Shown: piece after piece, positions 55,701 to 64,000 of the stretch
Layout: the number at the start of each line of letters is the position of its first letter
Numbering within the stretch: the first letter of the stretch is position 1
From: Nectonema munidae
Lineage: Eukaryota > Nematomorpha > Nectonematoida > Nectonematidae
Length of the DNA stretch: 64,000 bases
Direction: 5' to 3'
Assembly: GCA_030549495.1 (NCBI GenBank)
Contig: JAUIRK010000306.1
Coordinates: 310,001-374,000, forward strand
The notes under the pieces: generated by a model
Seen by the model: the letters and a program-made list of their open reading frames with translations, nothing else
The model's database searches: none
Told to the model about the DNA's origin: nothing
Program-made: the position numbers and the translations under genes

Positions 55701-57712
55701 TTAATGCCTTTTACAGGGATGACCAACTGAACTCCTGTGGTACTCCACTACTTGAAAAAGAAATTGTTTGTCGTCTTCTTCTGTGGTAAGCATTGAGCTA
55801 AAATCAGTTGCTAGCGATACTGCTCTTTCTGCTATGTCGTTCACAACTTTTATGCTAGCAACTGTTCCTGTGATATCTTCCCATCCTAAAGCTGGAAAAG
55901 GAAGTTTCAGAGCTTCAAAGAAATTTTTCGATCGTTTTGTCACAAACTCTTCAATTCGCATATTTTTGAAGGATCCTTTCCACTCGAAACTTTTTATGTA
56001 GAAGATTATTCAGCATTTTTTGTTTTTCTTCTAGGTTGACAAGATGCGAATAAAATGCCAATGGTATTAGATCTTCACTAAGATACCAAAGATGTCTTCT
56101 CATTTTACCAATAGCAGCCTTTGCAATACTACAATCAACATTATGGTAATCCTCCAAAAGACATAAAAGTTGAAGATCATTGACTGGAGCATTTGCTGCG
56201 TGTGAAGAAATAAACCAGAATTTAGCATAGACTGTAACAATAAAAACGCAAATTCTTCTCAAATTCTTAACTTCATTAGCTTTCATTTTAAATTCATTTC
56301 TGAATAAATATATTTTGATACAATAAATGCATTTCGCCATCCAACGAGCTCTGTAGTAAGCTCCAGGAGATCTAAACTTTCGAACCAAAGGCTCACCTAA
56401 AAATATCAGGGATAATTCCAAAAATTCTCGATAACTCTGACCTGTTTTTTCACTAACTGCTATTCTAAAAATGTACTCAATTCTTTTCTTTTAAGGTAAA
56501 CCCAATCATCAAAAGCATCAGGAGAAATTTTGTTTATTTCAAACGGTTGAAAAGAACTTTGGTCAATTTCGCACCATTTTGATTTAAATCTAGTGAAAAA
56601 AGTAATATCTGGACCCTTAAGCAAGCTGGCCAATCTTCTAATGTTTTCAAAACTTCTTTACCAATCGATTCTCCAGTTCCACGTAACAATTTAGGGATTT
56701 TAAGAAGTTTTTCTACATTTTTGCCTGATATAACAATGGGAACACGCTCGAATTTACTTCTATTATTATCCGGTAGCAATTTTGAATCAAAATGTATTAT
56801 CATTGGAGTATTAGGATTAAAAGATTCTTTTATTTTTTGAGCAATTGTTGACCGCACTTTTTTTCTTGATCTATATAAAGATGATGTAGATATACAGCAT
56901 ATTGTCAGTGTATTCACATCAAAACCTACAGCTTTTAGAGCCGGTGTTACAAGATGAAGAGCCTTTCTTGTAGAAGTTCCAGTTCTATCCAAAGCAGCAA
57001 TAAAGTCTTCGTTTTCTATTACTTTCTTAGCATTTTCAAAACTTTTAGTATCATGTAAAGAAGACACAAAACTATCAGCTAAAGAAATGGGAGCATTTTC
57101 AGAAATATCATGTTATTAACTATCAGAAGATGAAGAAATGTCGCTTTTCATTCCAATCGAAGTACTTTCCAAGATTTTCTCGTTATCCTGAATACATTTC
57201 TTATAATACTCGTTCCTTTTTGATAATTTCAATGCTTTTTTTAAGAAGTCTTTATCTTCCTTCCCTATAAACATTTTCCTCAGACCTTTCTGATCTTCAA
57301 GAAAACTCATGTCTTCTTTATTACGAATTAAAGAAGTAAAGTCTGAATGTGAGATATCAAATAATTTTTCGAGTTCTTTACAAAACTCTGTTATTTTTAT
57401 AATTTGTGTTCTGCTTTTACGTTTTTTGTTTTTCTTTAATTTTTCATGTTTTTCATACAGGGAATGAATTTTTTTTACTATGAACGGTTTATGAGATGTA
57501 GGCAGACTAACAATCTCCCATATTTTGATAACCTCACTCGCCACAAAACAACAAGATTCTCTTACTGTTTTTTGGAGTTTCTTAATAAAGTAAAACAATC
57601 TTTTCATCACGTCTTTTTTGGTTGGAAGTTGCTTGAAATCCTTAAAATCTGATTCAAAAGGAATACCAATCATAAAGATGTTTTCTTGACTTCTTGTTGA
57701 CATTTTAAACAA
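55701..57712 (-). pseudogene. Decayed transposase-like gene of unclear family
   Basis: Minus strand, four aligned pieces. The N-terminus (57712-57116) reads FKQLPTKKDVMKRLFYFIKK, a Lys-rich linker, ELEKLFDISHSDFTSLI and a helical acidic end. Two consecutive in-frame stops follow at about 57113-57118, and the same frame continues to 56534 with TGTSTRKALHLVTPALKAVG, TPMIIHFDSKLLPD (an acidic, catalytic-looking Asp), ERVPIVISG and IPKLLRGTGESIGKEVLKTL. About 56590 an internal deletion seems to have removed the next conserved block. The frame then changes to KSKWCEIDQSSFQPF, 56421-55951 (RKFRSPGAYYRARWMAKCIY, APVNDLQLLCLL, MRRHLWYLSEDLIPLAFYSH) and 55961-55701 (LGWEDITGTVASIKVVNDIA, AVEYHRSS-like end). 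From memory, similar proteins are common in invertebrate genomes, but the name is not certain. Confidence 0.7.
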
Positions 57713-58505
57713 AAAAATTTATATCTAAAATATAAAATGAAAAAATAAAAAAGGAAATATGTTATAAATGAAAAGTTTGACCATGATTTAAAAAAAAAGA
57801 GACAAACCACTATAACACTCGCTAGCAATCTTCTCTCTGTTTCTAGCTAAAACATATTACGTGCCAAATTACCTATCATTGGAAAAAGACTACAAAATAG
57901 TATTTTTAAAACGTTTAGCTTATTATCCTCCTTGTGCTCTTGCTAGTTTTCAAAAAAAAATGACAAAGTAAGTAAGAAAAAGATTTTTAAGAGATAACAA
58001 AAAACTAGAACAGTTTAATGTCTAAAAATCAAAAATAGAAAAAAATGAATAAATATTTTTCTATTGAGCGGTGACTATTTGTTGCTAAAATTTTCTGAAA
58101 ATTCAAGTGAATACTTATTTTACACAGGAGATTCTTATGAGCATATGTGCGCTGATAAATGAGAAACTTTATTTTTTACCATTGAAGCTTGGAACACCCT
58201 AATATGTATATATAAATTTATATATAAAATTTTTCACATAAACTTCTTCAAACGTGTTTTCAAATGATTGCGATGAAGTGGCATTTTCATCTAGAGATGG
58301 TCTTTCGATTTGGTTATCGTTTTTTCCTAATAGACTAATTGTCTGACTTTCATTTTTTTTTGTAAACTTTAATTTTGATTGACCTTTGGAAAATCCAGCC
58401 TTTTTAATACTTTTGTTATAATTAGGCATTTTTTCTTTATATAGGGTTGCGAACTCTATAAAATTAAAATAAAGGTCTATATGTATATATATATATATTT
58501 ACTTT
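57713..58505. other. Intergenic, no confident gene
   Basis: It contains a 76-codon minus-strand frame at 58199-58429 (Lys/Ser-rich N-terminus, then a Tyr/Phe/Ile-rich end). It is not recognisable and not called. A (TA)n run lies at about 58480-58499. Confidence 0.4.
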
Positions 58506-58912
58506 TTAACAATTTATTCGGTCTTACTTTTTACCCAAACATTTTTATTTTTTCTTATTTTTTGATCCCTTCTTCTAAATATATATATTTTTTTTGACAG
58601 GATGTTTCATGCAAGGGAAGTAGAAACTTCCATATCTGTACTGATGAACTTTTTATGATAAGTCGATGGCATCGCCGGGATTCCAACCCAAAGGCTTTGG
58701 ATCTGTAGGCGACGCCTCTACCTATCAGCCCAAATTATATTTGTATAAGACTAGATTTTTTAGTTAAATTTTGAACAATCTATTTAGAAGCTATAACAGT
58801 AACCCTAAAAATGCAATAAAATATTCTATAATGATAGTTTCTTATCTAATAATTTTAATGGAAGAAAAAATAAAACCGAGTTTGGGTAAAAAGTTAGACC
58901 CCAATTTATTAA
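58506..58912. mobile_element. MITE with ~50-bp inverted ends and TTAA
   Basis: The ends are TTAA (58506-58509 and 58909-58912) followed inward by inverted arms sharing GTCTTACTTTTTACCCAAAC (left, 58521-58540; right with one mismatch at about 58880-58899) and TTTTATTTTTTCTT. It is 407 bp, has no coding and carries a SINE-like insert. TTAA and the size suggest a piggyBac-type MITE; the family is inferred. Confidence 0.65.
58600..58740 (-). mobile_element. Second tRNA-derived SINE family, nested in the MITE
   Basis: On the minus strand, starting near 58731: GGGCTGATAGGTAGAGG (box A-like), then a GC-rich stretch and GGTTGGAATCC (box B-like, RC of 58678-58688) with a GGG/CCC stem around it. A body with AAACTTCCATATCTG-type sequence follows. 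The T-loop is TTGGAAT, with G instead of the usual C. The sequence differs from the SINE at 40990. No target duplication was fixed. Confidence 0.6.
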
Positions 58913-59616
58913 TGCATAATTCAATTATCACAAAATCAAAAATTTAATATCATAATTGCAGATTTTATTTTTTGTTAAGGATAGCGCCCCTATCTTCGTC
59001 TACTTAAATATTATACTTTCCCAAAAAATGACGTCCAAATTTAAAAATTTTGAATTTTCGATCAACCAAAAAACTCTTTGGCTCTTTTGAATGAGCCATC
59101 TTCAGTTTTCACACGATTTGTACTTCTCGAGATATTTTAGGTCAAAATTTCAACATAGGAATTTTCTATATGCCCAAAATTTTGCCAGTAATGTATATTT
59201 GAAAAAAAAAATTTTTGCGTATGCGAAATATTATACATATCAGCTTAGTTTTTTGCGCTAATTCCAAAAATGTCTTTGTTTTAAGTTTAAATGACAAAAA
59301 CATAGTCACGTAAATATATAAATTTACATTCCTGAATCACAATTTTTGTCAATGCCATAACTCAAATATATATATTATATAACCCATAACTATTATATAA
59401 ATACATTATTGAATTTTAAAAACGTCTAAATTCCAATAAAAATAATATTTAAATAATTAAAAATTTTAAAAATGGAAAAATTCATATTTAATTTAGAATT
59501 ATATTATTTAGAAAATTATTTGGGAAGTTGTGAAGGATTTAATACGCTGCTTCAAATATATTCAGATGAATTGTATATTTTCAAATATAGAACCTCATTC
59601 AAGATAAATTGCAAAA
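58913..59616. other. Intergenic, no gene seen
   Basis: AT-rich. Nothing recognised. Confidence 0.45.
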
Positions 59617-60234
59617 TTATCTACATATATTAATAATTGTCCGAAAGAAATGTCTTACCCAATCTTTTAAAATACCTTTGATAAAAAACCTAGGTTTTAA
59701 TGTTTTCTTGGGAACAATATCAAAACTATTTTTAATAGCATTGATGATAGTATTTTGTTCTTTATTATTATCAACTTTAATGGAAGCTGTTCCATCATTC
59801 TTTACTTTTATATCTAATACTTGTAGATTGTTTTCTTTGGGATTAATCTTAGAAACAATGTCTTTATTCAACTCGATAATTTTTGCTTTGTTAGGCTTGA
59901 CAATGTTAGTTTTGATATTAATAGAATTAACTATATGATCAACACTTTCAGCCCGTCCCTCTCTTTTACTAATTATATTGGAATCAGTTTTGACACATTT
60001 ATCTGGTTTTTCCAGTGCTTTATAATACGATAATAATAAAGACATTTTGTCTATGAAAACATCTTTCACATCTGATAAGATATCCTTAACAATACTCGCC
60101 ATATCACTATTAACTTCCCCTATTTTATTTAAATAATGACCCTCTATATTTTTTAAGGCTGTAACCAAATCACTATTATAAATAGCATCATTCGTCTTAG
60201 CACGTTTAGCAGTTGGACAATCTTCAAGCTCCAT
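59617..60234 (-). CDS. LINE ORF1-like protein, orphan
   Basis: 205 residues on the minus strand without a break, starting MELEDCPTAKRAKTND. A long charged, probably helical N-terminal half is followed by LQVLDIKVKNDGTASIKVDN, then a helix and KTLKPRFFIKGI. This resembles the C-terminal RNA-binding part of Jockey/CR1-type ORF1 (Gag-like) proteins, where a xPRxxIxGI motif closes the domain. No zinc knuckles or ORF2 follow downstream, so it would be an orphan 5' part of a LINE, or an unrelated coiled-coil host protein. It is recognised by pattern only. Confidence 0.45.
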   Translation of the reverse strand: MELEDCPTAKRAKTNDAIYNSDLVTALKNIEGHYLNKIGEVNSDMASIVKDILSDVKDVFIDKMSLLLSYYKALEKPDKCVKTDSNIISKREGRAESVDHIVNSINIKTNIVKPNKAKIIELNKDIVSKINPKENNLQVLDIKVKNDGTASIKVDNNKEQNTIINAIKNSFDIVPKKTLKPRFFIKGILKDWVRHFFRTIINICR

Positions 60235-60595
60235 CTACGATACAAATAAAATTAAAGCAAAGGTAGCTTACTAACACAATGAAAGAAAAAAATATAACAA
60301 AATGAAAAGGGAATGTAAAAAAATAAAATGAGTTAATAACTATTAAAAGCTTAATTAAAGGTCAGGAAACGCAATCAATTCAGTTCAATCTTTTGTTGTA
60401 TATAAGTGTAAAAAAAAATTAGGAAAATATATCGAAAAAATATAATCGAAAACATCTCATCGAAAATGTCTAGTTTAAAAAATCGAAAACATAATTGCCA
60501 AAGAAATTATAATGGTAAAATTATTACGCTAATTCTAACCCTAACCATGAAATTCAAGTATAAAAAGTTAAATTTTTATTTTCAAGGTACATGGG
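60235..60595. other. Intergenic, no gene seen
   Basis: AT-rich 5' flank of the ORF1-like frame. No gene. Confidence 0.4.
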
Positions 60596-60664
60596 GGGAG
60601 GGGGGGGGGGGAACCAAGGTACATGAGTGGGCACGGCCCCTCAGGCCTCAGCTTAGCTACGCCT
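60596..60664 (-). repeat. CAGTGGCGTAGC repeat, copy 2, with G tract
   Basis: Reading on the minus strand it begins CAGAGGCGTAGCTAAGCTGA and runs into GGGCCGTGCCC and a C/G tract (on the plus strand GGGGGGAGGGGGGGGGGGGG near 60594-60612). It is a relative of 54242-54370 in the opposite orientation. The G run could form a G-quadruplex. Confidence 0.5.
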
Positions 60665-60666
60665 CT

Positions 60667-61034
60667 GCATTGTTCCCATATGGGAACAAAGTGTGAATAA
60701 TAAGCTCAAGAAAATATGGTTGTTTGAAATTTCAAAATATTACGTTTTTTGATCATTTGATATGTTTTCTGTTTTTTTAGAAAAGTTTTTTAAGTTTGAT
60801 ATTTTATTCATAACTTTTTGATGAAATCAGAAAAACTATCTCAAAAATAAAGAAAAGTTGATTTTTTTTTACATAAAAAAAATATTTCAAAATTTTTTGT
60901 GAAACTTCAATTGCGTTTTTCAAATTATAAGTATGTTAGTTTTAATTTTATTTTTAGATTTCAAAAAAAACATCTTCAAACTTTATTAAAATTTGTTTTA
61001 AAAAAAAGTTACCATTTGGGAACAATGGGTTAAA
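60667..61034. mobile_element. piggyBac-type MITE
   Basis: The left end has CATTGTTCCCATATGGGAAC (60668-60687). The right end has CCATTTGGGAACAATGGGTT then AA (61012-61033), so the ends are inverted copies of (TTAACC)CATTGTTCCCA. TTAA is intact only on the right; the left flank is replaced by the repeat ending at 60664. The ends resemble the 3' end of piggyBac-4 (52477-52496), a possible autonomous parent. Confidence 0.6.
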
Positions 61035-61035
61035 C

Positions 61036-61100
61036 CAGTTTTTCTCAACGTGGTCCATGTGTACCCCAAATATTTTATGAGGGGTCCATATAATAATTTG
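61036..61100 (+). repeat. hAT-type end fragment (CAGTTTTTCTCAACGTGG)
   Basis: The sequence CAGTTTTTCTCAACGTGGTC then CATGTGTACCCC, AGGGGTCC matches the general CAGTGGTTCTCAACC..GGGGACCCC style of terminal repeats in hAT (Charlie-like) elements. A possible degenerate partner is AACCGAGAAGCAGGGTT near 61344. The extent is unknown. Confidence 0.35.
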
Positions 61101-61474
61101 CAGCGAAAAGTTCTGAAATTGAAAAAAATATAATATATTATGGCAAAAAGTTCAGTTATATGTGAATGCTTTCCGATTTTCATATATTCTTGAATTATGT
61201 TTGAAACTAAAAGAAATTAAAATATCATTTATTTTTAACTTTTTGTTTTAAAGCGTTCAGTCTTGTTATTTATCTGCATTCAAAAAGTTTTCAGTTAAAA
61301 TTTTTTAACTTTTTTGATTTTATAAAATACAATTAATTTTTAACCGAGAAGCAGGGTTAAAGATACATACTATATAAAATTAATTGAGTAAACAAGTAAA
61401 AAATATTTATTAAGAAGTGCTTACTTATTCTTTAAATAAAACCACTTAAAAAATAAAACTCTTATTCAAATGAA
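61101..61474. other. AT-rich, no gene
   Basis: May be the interior of the hAT-type fragment above. No coding. Confidence 0.35.
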
Positions 61475-61655
61475 TGATAAATTTCCGAACACTCTGTCTG
61501 CTCTTCTTCAAATCAAATCTATCGTTAATAGAGAGGAAAATAAGGAGTAATCATATTTCATTTCCTCCTTCTCCATTCTTTACCTCTTATTCTCCTTTCT
61601 CATAACGGTATAATTGACCTGAAAAAGAGCAGAGTGGTCAGAAATTTATTGTTAT
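61475..61655. repeat. Foldback element, ~180 bp
   Basis: The left arm near 61477-61510 (GATAAATTTCCGAACACTCT, GCTCTTCTTC) and right arm near 61621-61650 (AAAGAGCAGAGTGGTCAG then AAATTTA) are inverted copies with a small internal gap. No coding, no clear target duplication. Confidence 0.5.
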
Positions 61656-62262
61656 CTGAATAAGGTTCACAAAGTATTTTAACTTTAATTCATGATCGCA
61701 TGACTTCTCGCCATTATTTTCTTAACGTGTCTACTTATGCATACATATTGTAGATATCCACACACCATTGACAGATATGAAAAAAGCTCATGAAAAATAT
61801 TAAGTTTTTGAATATCAACAATACGAAGTTCTTCGATATATTTTCTTTTTAAAAACTAATGTGTATCAAATATTTGAGTAATTATTACAGTTTCCATAAT
61901 TCTAGTATAAATAAGTATTTTGTAAATATTCTTTGTTTATAAATATATAAATATTTCTAATAGATTTCGTAATATAAAAAAATGTAAAGCCTCAATTACA
62001 TTAGTTCAATTCAATGCATTATCCTGCTAAGCAATATAAAAAGTCATTAAATATGAATAAAATATATTTATAAAATTTTCTAAAAATAATTCAAATAAAA
62101 ATTTTATTAATATCAATAAATATGACAATCTCATAAAATAATTAGGGTATCTTCATTGTTCAAAAAGACATTGCCACTTTAGATTGCACAATTCAAAGCT
62201 TAAATAATAAATGAATCTTAAAAAGTTTGGAAATAAATAAACATGAGAAAACATGTTTTAAA
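61656..62262. other. Intergenic, 3' side of ZDHHC1-like gene
   Basis: AT-rich. It should contain the 3' UTR of the minus-strand gene. Nothing else recognised. Confidence 0.45.
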
Positions 62263-63297
62263 TTATTTGGATGGGATAGAATTATGCTTGTTTAGCACGG
62301 GTTGAATACAATTAGAAGCGGAATGTGAAAATATATTCTTCTTGGAGTGAAAATTAGATTTAGCAGAACATTTTATAGATTCCTCTACCTTGAATATTTT
62401 AGAGTTATCTTTGAGAACAGAAAATTTCTGATTTGTTAAATGTCGACCAGAAACCAAGACATTTAAATTTTGAGAAAAACCTCTTTCGCTGATCACCATA
62501 ATTTCTCGAACAGGAGAAACTCGTTTAAAATAATCAAAAGATTTTAATCCAGATAAAGCTAATTTAACATGTAAAGAAGCTAGATAGGCAAGTAAGATTA
62601 ATGAAATAAAAAGTATAATAAGTTGAAGGACAATAAAAATGCTGTACGATATTGCAAATCTTAATTTTATAGGCACTTTTTTTTTGCTTTGAATTTTGCC
62701 CAAACAAGGAATGTGCCAAATGGAGCAGGAATAAAGGGCAGAAATCGTAGATAGATTAAGCAAGATGAGTAAAAGGAATATTAGATAAAGCAATAACAAA
62801 AAAATAGCATAGTTTGAAGAGCCTATGCAATTATTGAGGTAGCGACAATGATGATCAAAACCCTTAACACACTTATTACATTGCTTGCAATGTCTAGTAT
62901 CATTTGACACATTGACTTTGCATAAAATACAATAATTATTAACAATTACATGAGCTTGTAGTCTTCTATCAAACGAAGGGACTTTTTTATTCCAATATGT
63001 TATGTGAGAATATTTATATTGTTCTACCAAAGTAGGAACTACCGGATCAATTGTAGTTGCTAGAACATAAACGATAAAAATTATACTTAATAGAAGAGAT
63101 ATCAAACTAGTGTTGATAAGGAATATTTTAGGTGGAAAAGAAGGAACTACTATAGTGTAGTGTATGATAACCACATATAAAAACAAAAAACTAGCTATGA
63201 TCTGTTGTGGGTGAAGTGGGATCGACCATCCATTTCTTCGAGGAGTTTCAGGAGGAACATTTAAATGATCACATAGAGGAGAATTAATAAACTTCAT
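62263..63297 (-). CDS. ZDHHC1: ZDHHC1-type palmitoyltransferase
   Basis: 344 residues, one exon, minus strand. The start segment [13 protein letters not shown] (20-32) is characteristic of the ZDHHC1/ZDHHC11 group. Membrane segments lie at about 35-52, 60-82, 164-188 and 213-240. The cysteine-rich DHHC domain runs from [17 protein letters not shown] (115-131) through [17 protein letters not shown] to [13 protein letters not shown]. The DHHC active site is 148-151, with Cys151 accepting palmitate from acyl-CoA and passing it to substrate cysteines. The TTxE-like motif after the last membrane segment reads KSFDY here instead of the STYEY typical of ZDHHC1. The tail is Ser/Lys/Asn-rich and shorter than in vertebrates. 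The protein acts in ER/Golgi membranes in known relatives. Start is the first Met, preceded by a short upstream ORF. Intact; ZDHHC11-like is the alternative name. Confidence 0.93.
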   Translation of the reverse strand: MKFINSPLCDHLNVPPETPRRNGWSIPLHPQQIIASFLFLYVVIIHYTIVVPSFPPKIFLINTSLISLLLSIIFIVYVLATTIDPVVPTLVEQYKYSHITYWNKKVPSFDRRLQAHVIVNNYCILCKVNVSNDTRHCKQCNKCVKGFDHHCRYLNNCIGSSNYAIFLLLLYLIFLLLILLNLSTISALYSCSIWHIPCLGKIQSKKKVPIKLRFAISYSIFIVLQLIILFISLILLAYLASLHVKLALSGLKSFDYFKRVSPVREIMVISERGFSQNLNVLVSGRHLTNQKFSVLKDNSKIFKVEESIKCSAKSNFHSKKNIFSHSASNCIQPVLNKHNSIPSK

Positions 63298-63306
63298 GTA
63301 ATGGGT

Positions 63307-63336
63307 CTAACTAATAACTGACCCACAAACAGCCAT
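63307..63336 (-). promoter_or_regulatory. 9-codon upstream ORF of ZDHHC1-like gene
   Basis: ATG at 63336-63334 opens MAVCGSVIS and stops 9 bases before the main start codon, in the same frame. If transcribed in the 5' UTR it would lower main-ORF translation. An AG acceptor-like site after a T-rich tract lies just upstream of it. Confidence 0.35.
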
Positions 63337-63339
63337 TTT

Positions 63340-64000
63340 TTTACTTGAATAAAAAAACTAAAAAAAAAAATAAAGAAAAAGGCATTATTTTTCAAAAGCT
63401 TAACTTTAATACTATACTATTTAATTTAATTTAATTTTTTAATTCAATTTTTTTTAATTTTAATTATTTTTGTAAAATAAATTATATATTTTTTACTGTA
63501 AGATAAATTTTATATTTTTGTCGCCAGTAATGTGCAAATTTAGATAATGAATCTGATTATTTAAATTTTTATTGTTTGTTTTTAGCTTAGTGGAAAGCTG
63601 ATACATGATCCGCTCAAATATGCAAATAATTGTCCCTCATAGCTGTCAAATACCAAAGGGCGCATCTTTGACTTCTTGCTGTAGGAATGAAGAAATTCCT
63701 GCTTTGCCCGTGGTCTCTGTAGACGAATCGCCATCTAATTGTGTTGCCTAGATCGAGATGATACTATGGAGCTCAGTTATTAGTTATTAACGAATCTCTG
63801 CTCGTTCTCCTAAAGTACACAAGAGAAGATTTCAGCGAGAGGTCTAGCGTAGCGGTGAAATGAAATTGTACAAAAGTAACTACAATTTCTGAGAGAATAT
63901 GATGTTTGTGATTATATACGTCTAATTTTTGATAATAGTGGAGTTATGTGTTGGTGGGCAGAGAGAAATGGTTATATTATAATAAGGAAGAGAGAGATAT
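63340..64000. other. 5' flank of ZDHHC1-like gene; GC-richer tract, no sure gene
   Basis: 63600-63860 is clearly less AT-rich than the surroundings. A 48-codon minus-strand frame from 63734 (MAIRLQRPRAKQEFLHSYSK...) is unidentified and may be an exon, a promoter region or chance. The remainder is AT-rich. Confidence 0.3.

Noticed and set aside
58199-58429. 76-codon minus-strand frame starting MPNYNKSIKKAGFSKG
   Set aside because: The first half looks protein-like but no family is recognised and the end is AT-driven Tyr/Phe/Ile sequence; it may be a fragment of a mobile element but cannot be supported.

Overview
The window is AT-rich animal nuclear DNA, dominated by transposable elements with four or five host genes between them. 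The host genes are clear metazoan orthologues: RPAP2, CSE1L (exportin-2), a SOSS-B/NABP single-strand DNA-binding protein and a ZDHHC1-type palmitoyltransferase. There is also the last exon of an ankyrin-repeat gene. The one internal intron that can be read with certainty is a 56-nt GT-AG intron in CSE1L; the other complete host ORFs are uninterrupted. An invertebrate with a small-intron, repeat-rich genome fits best. An arthropod or a cnidarian is possible, but the sequence does not settle it.

Layout: 0-2.4 kb, a foldback MITE beside (or inside) a broken piggyBac. 3.16-3.5 kb, an ankyrin-repeat exon. 5.6-7.2 kb, repeats. 7.75-17.5 kb, a retroelement pile on the minus strand: LINE-1, a Ty3/gypsy LTR fossil with both LTRs and a 5-bp target duplication on the plus strand, LINE-2 of the LINE-1 family, and a LINE-3 remnant. 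17.5-21.2 kb, mostly featureless. 21.2-25.7 kb, RPAP2 and CSE1L head to tail, 293 bp apart. 27.9-30.2 kb, a broken piggyBac with both ends. 31-33 kb, repeats and a tRNA-derived SINE. 33.5-36.8 kb, a broken hAT with both ends. 37.0-40.4 kb, a LINE with an uninterrupted 1008-codon ORF2. 40.58-47.58 kb, a 7-kb Mutator-like element (MULE). 47.85 kb, NABP. 49-58 kb, two more piggyBac wrecks, hAT scraps, a 153-bp tandem array and a decayed transposase-like gene of unclear family. 58.5-61.7 kb, MITEs, a second SINE and a LINE ORF1-like orphan. 62.26-63.3 kb, ZDHHC1-like on the minus strand.

The most notable item is the MULE. It has ~270-bp terminal inverted repeats and a perfect 10-bp target duplication. 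Its coding region encodes, in order, a C4HC3 PHD finger, an OTU-like cysteine protease region and a DDE MULE transposase with all three acidic residues visible. Three one-base frame changes interrupt it, two of them in T runs. The MITE at 0.3-0.9 kb has nearly the same outermost bases and also a 10-bp target duplication, so it may be a non-autonomous partner. A 180-bp SINE with a perfect 14-bp duplication sits inside the MULE.

The host genes have unrelated housekeeping roles: Pol II CTD dephosphorylation and Pol II import, importin-alpha recycling, ssDNA repair and protein palmitoylation. They show no common pathway. RPAP2 and CSE1L are close enough that shared transcription is possible.
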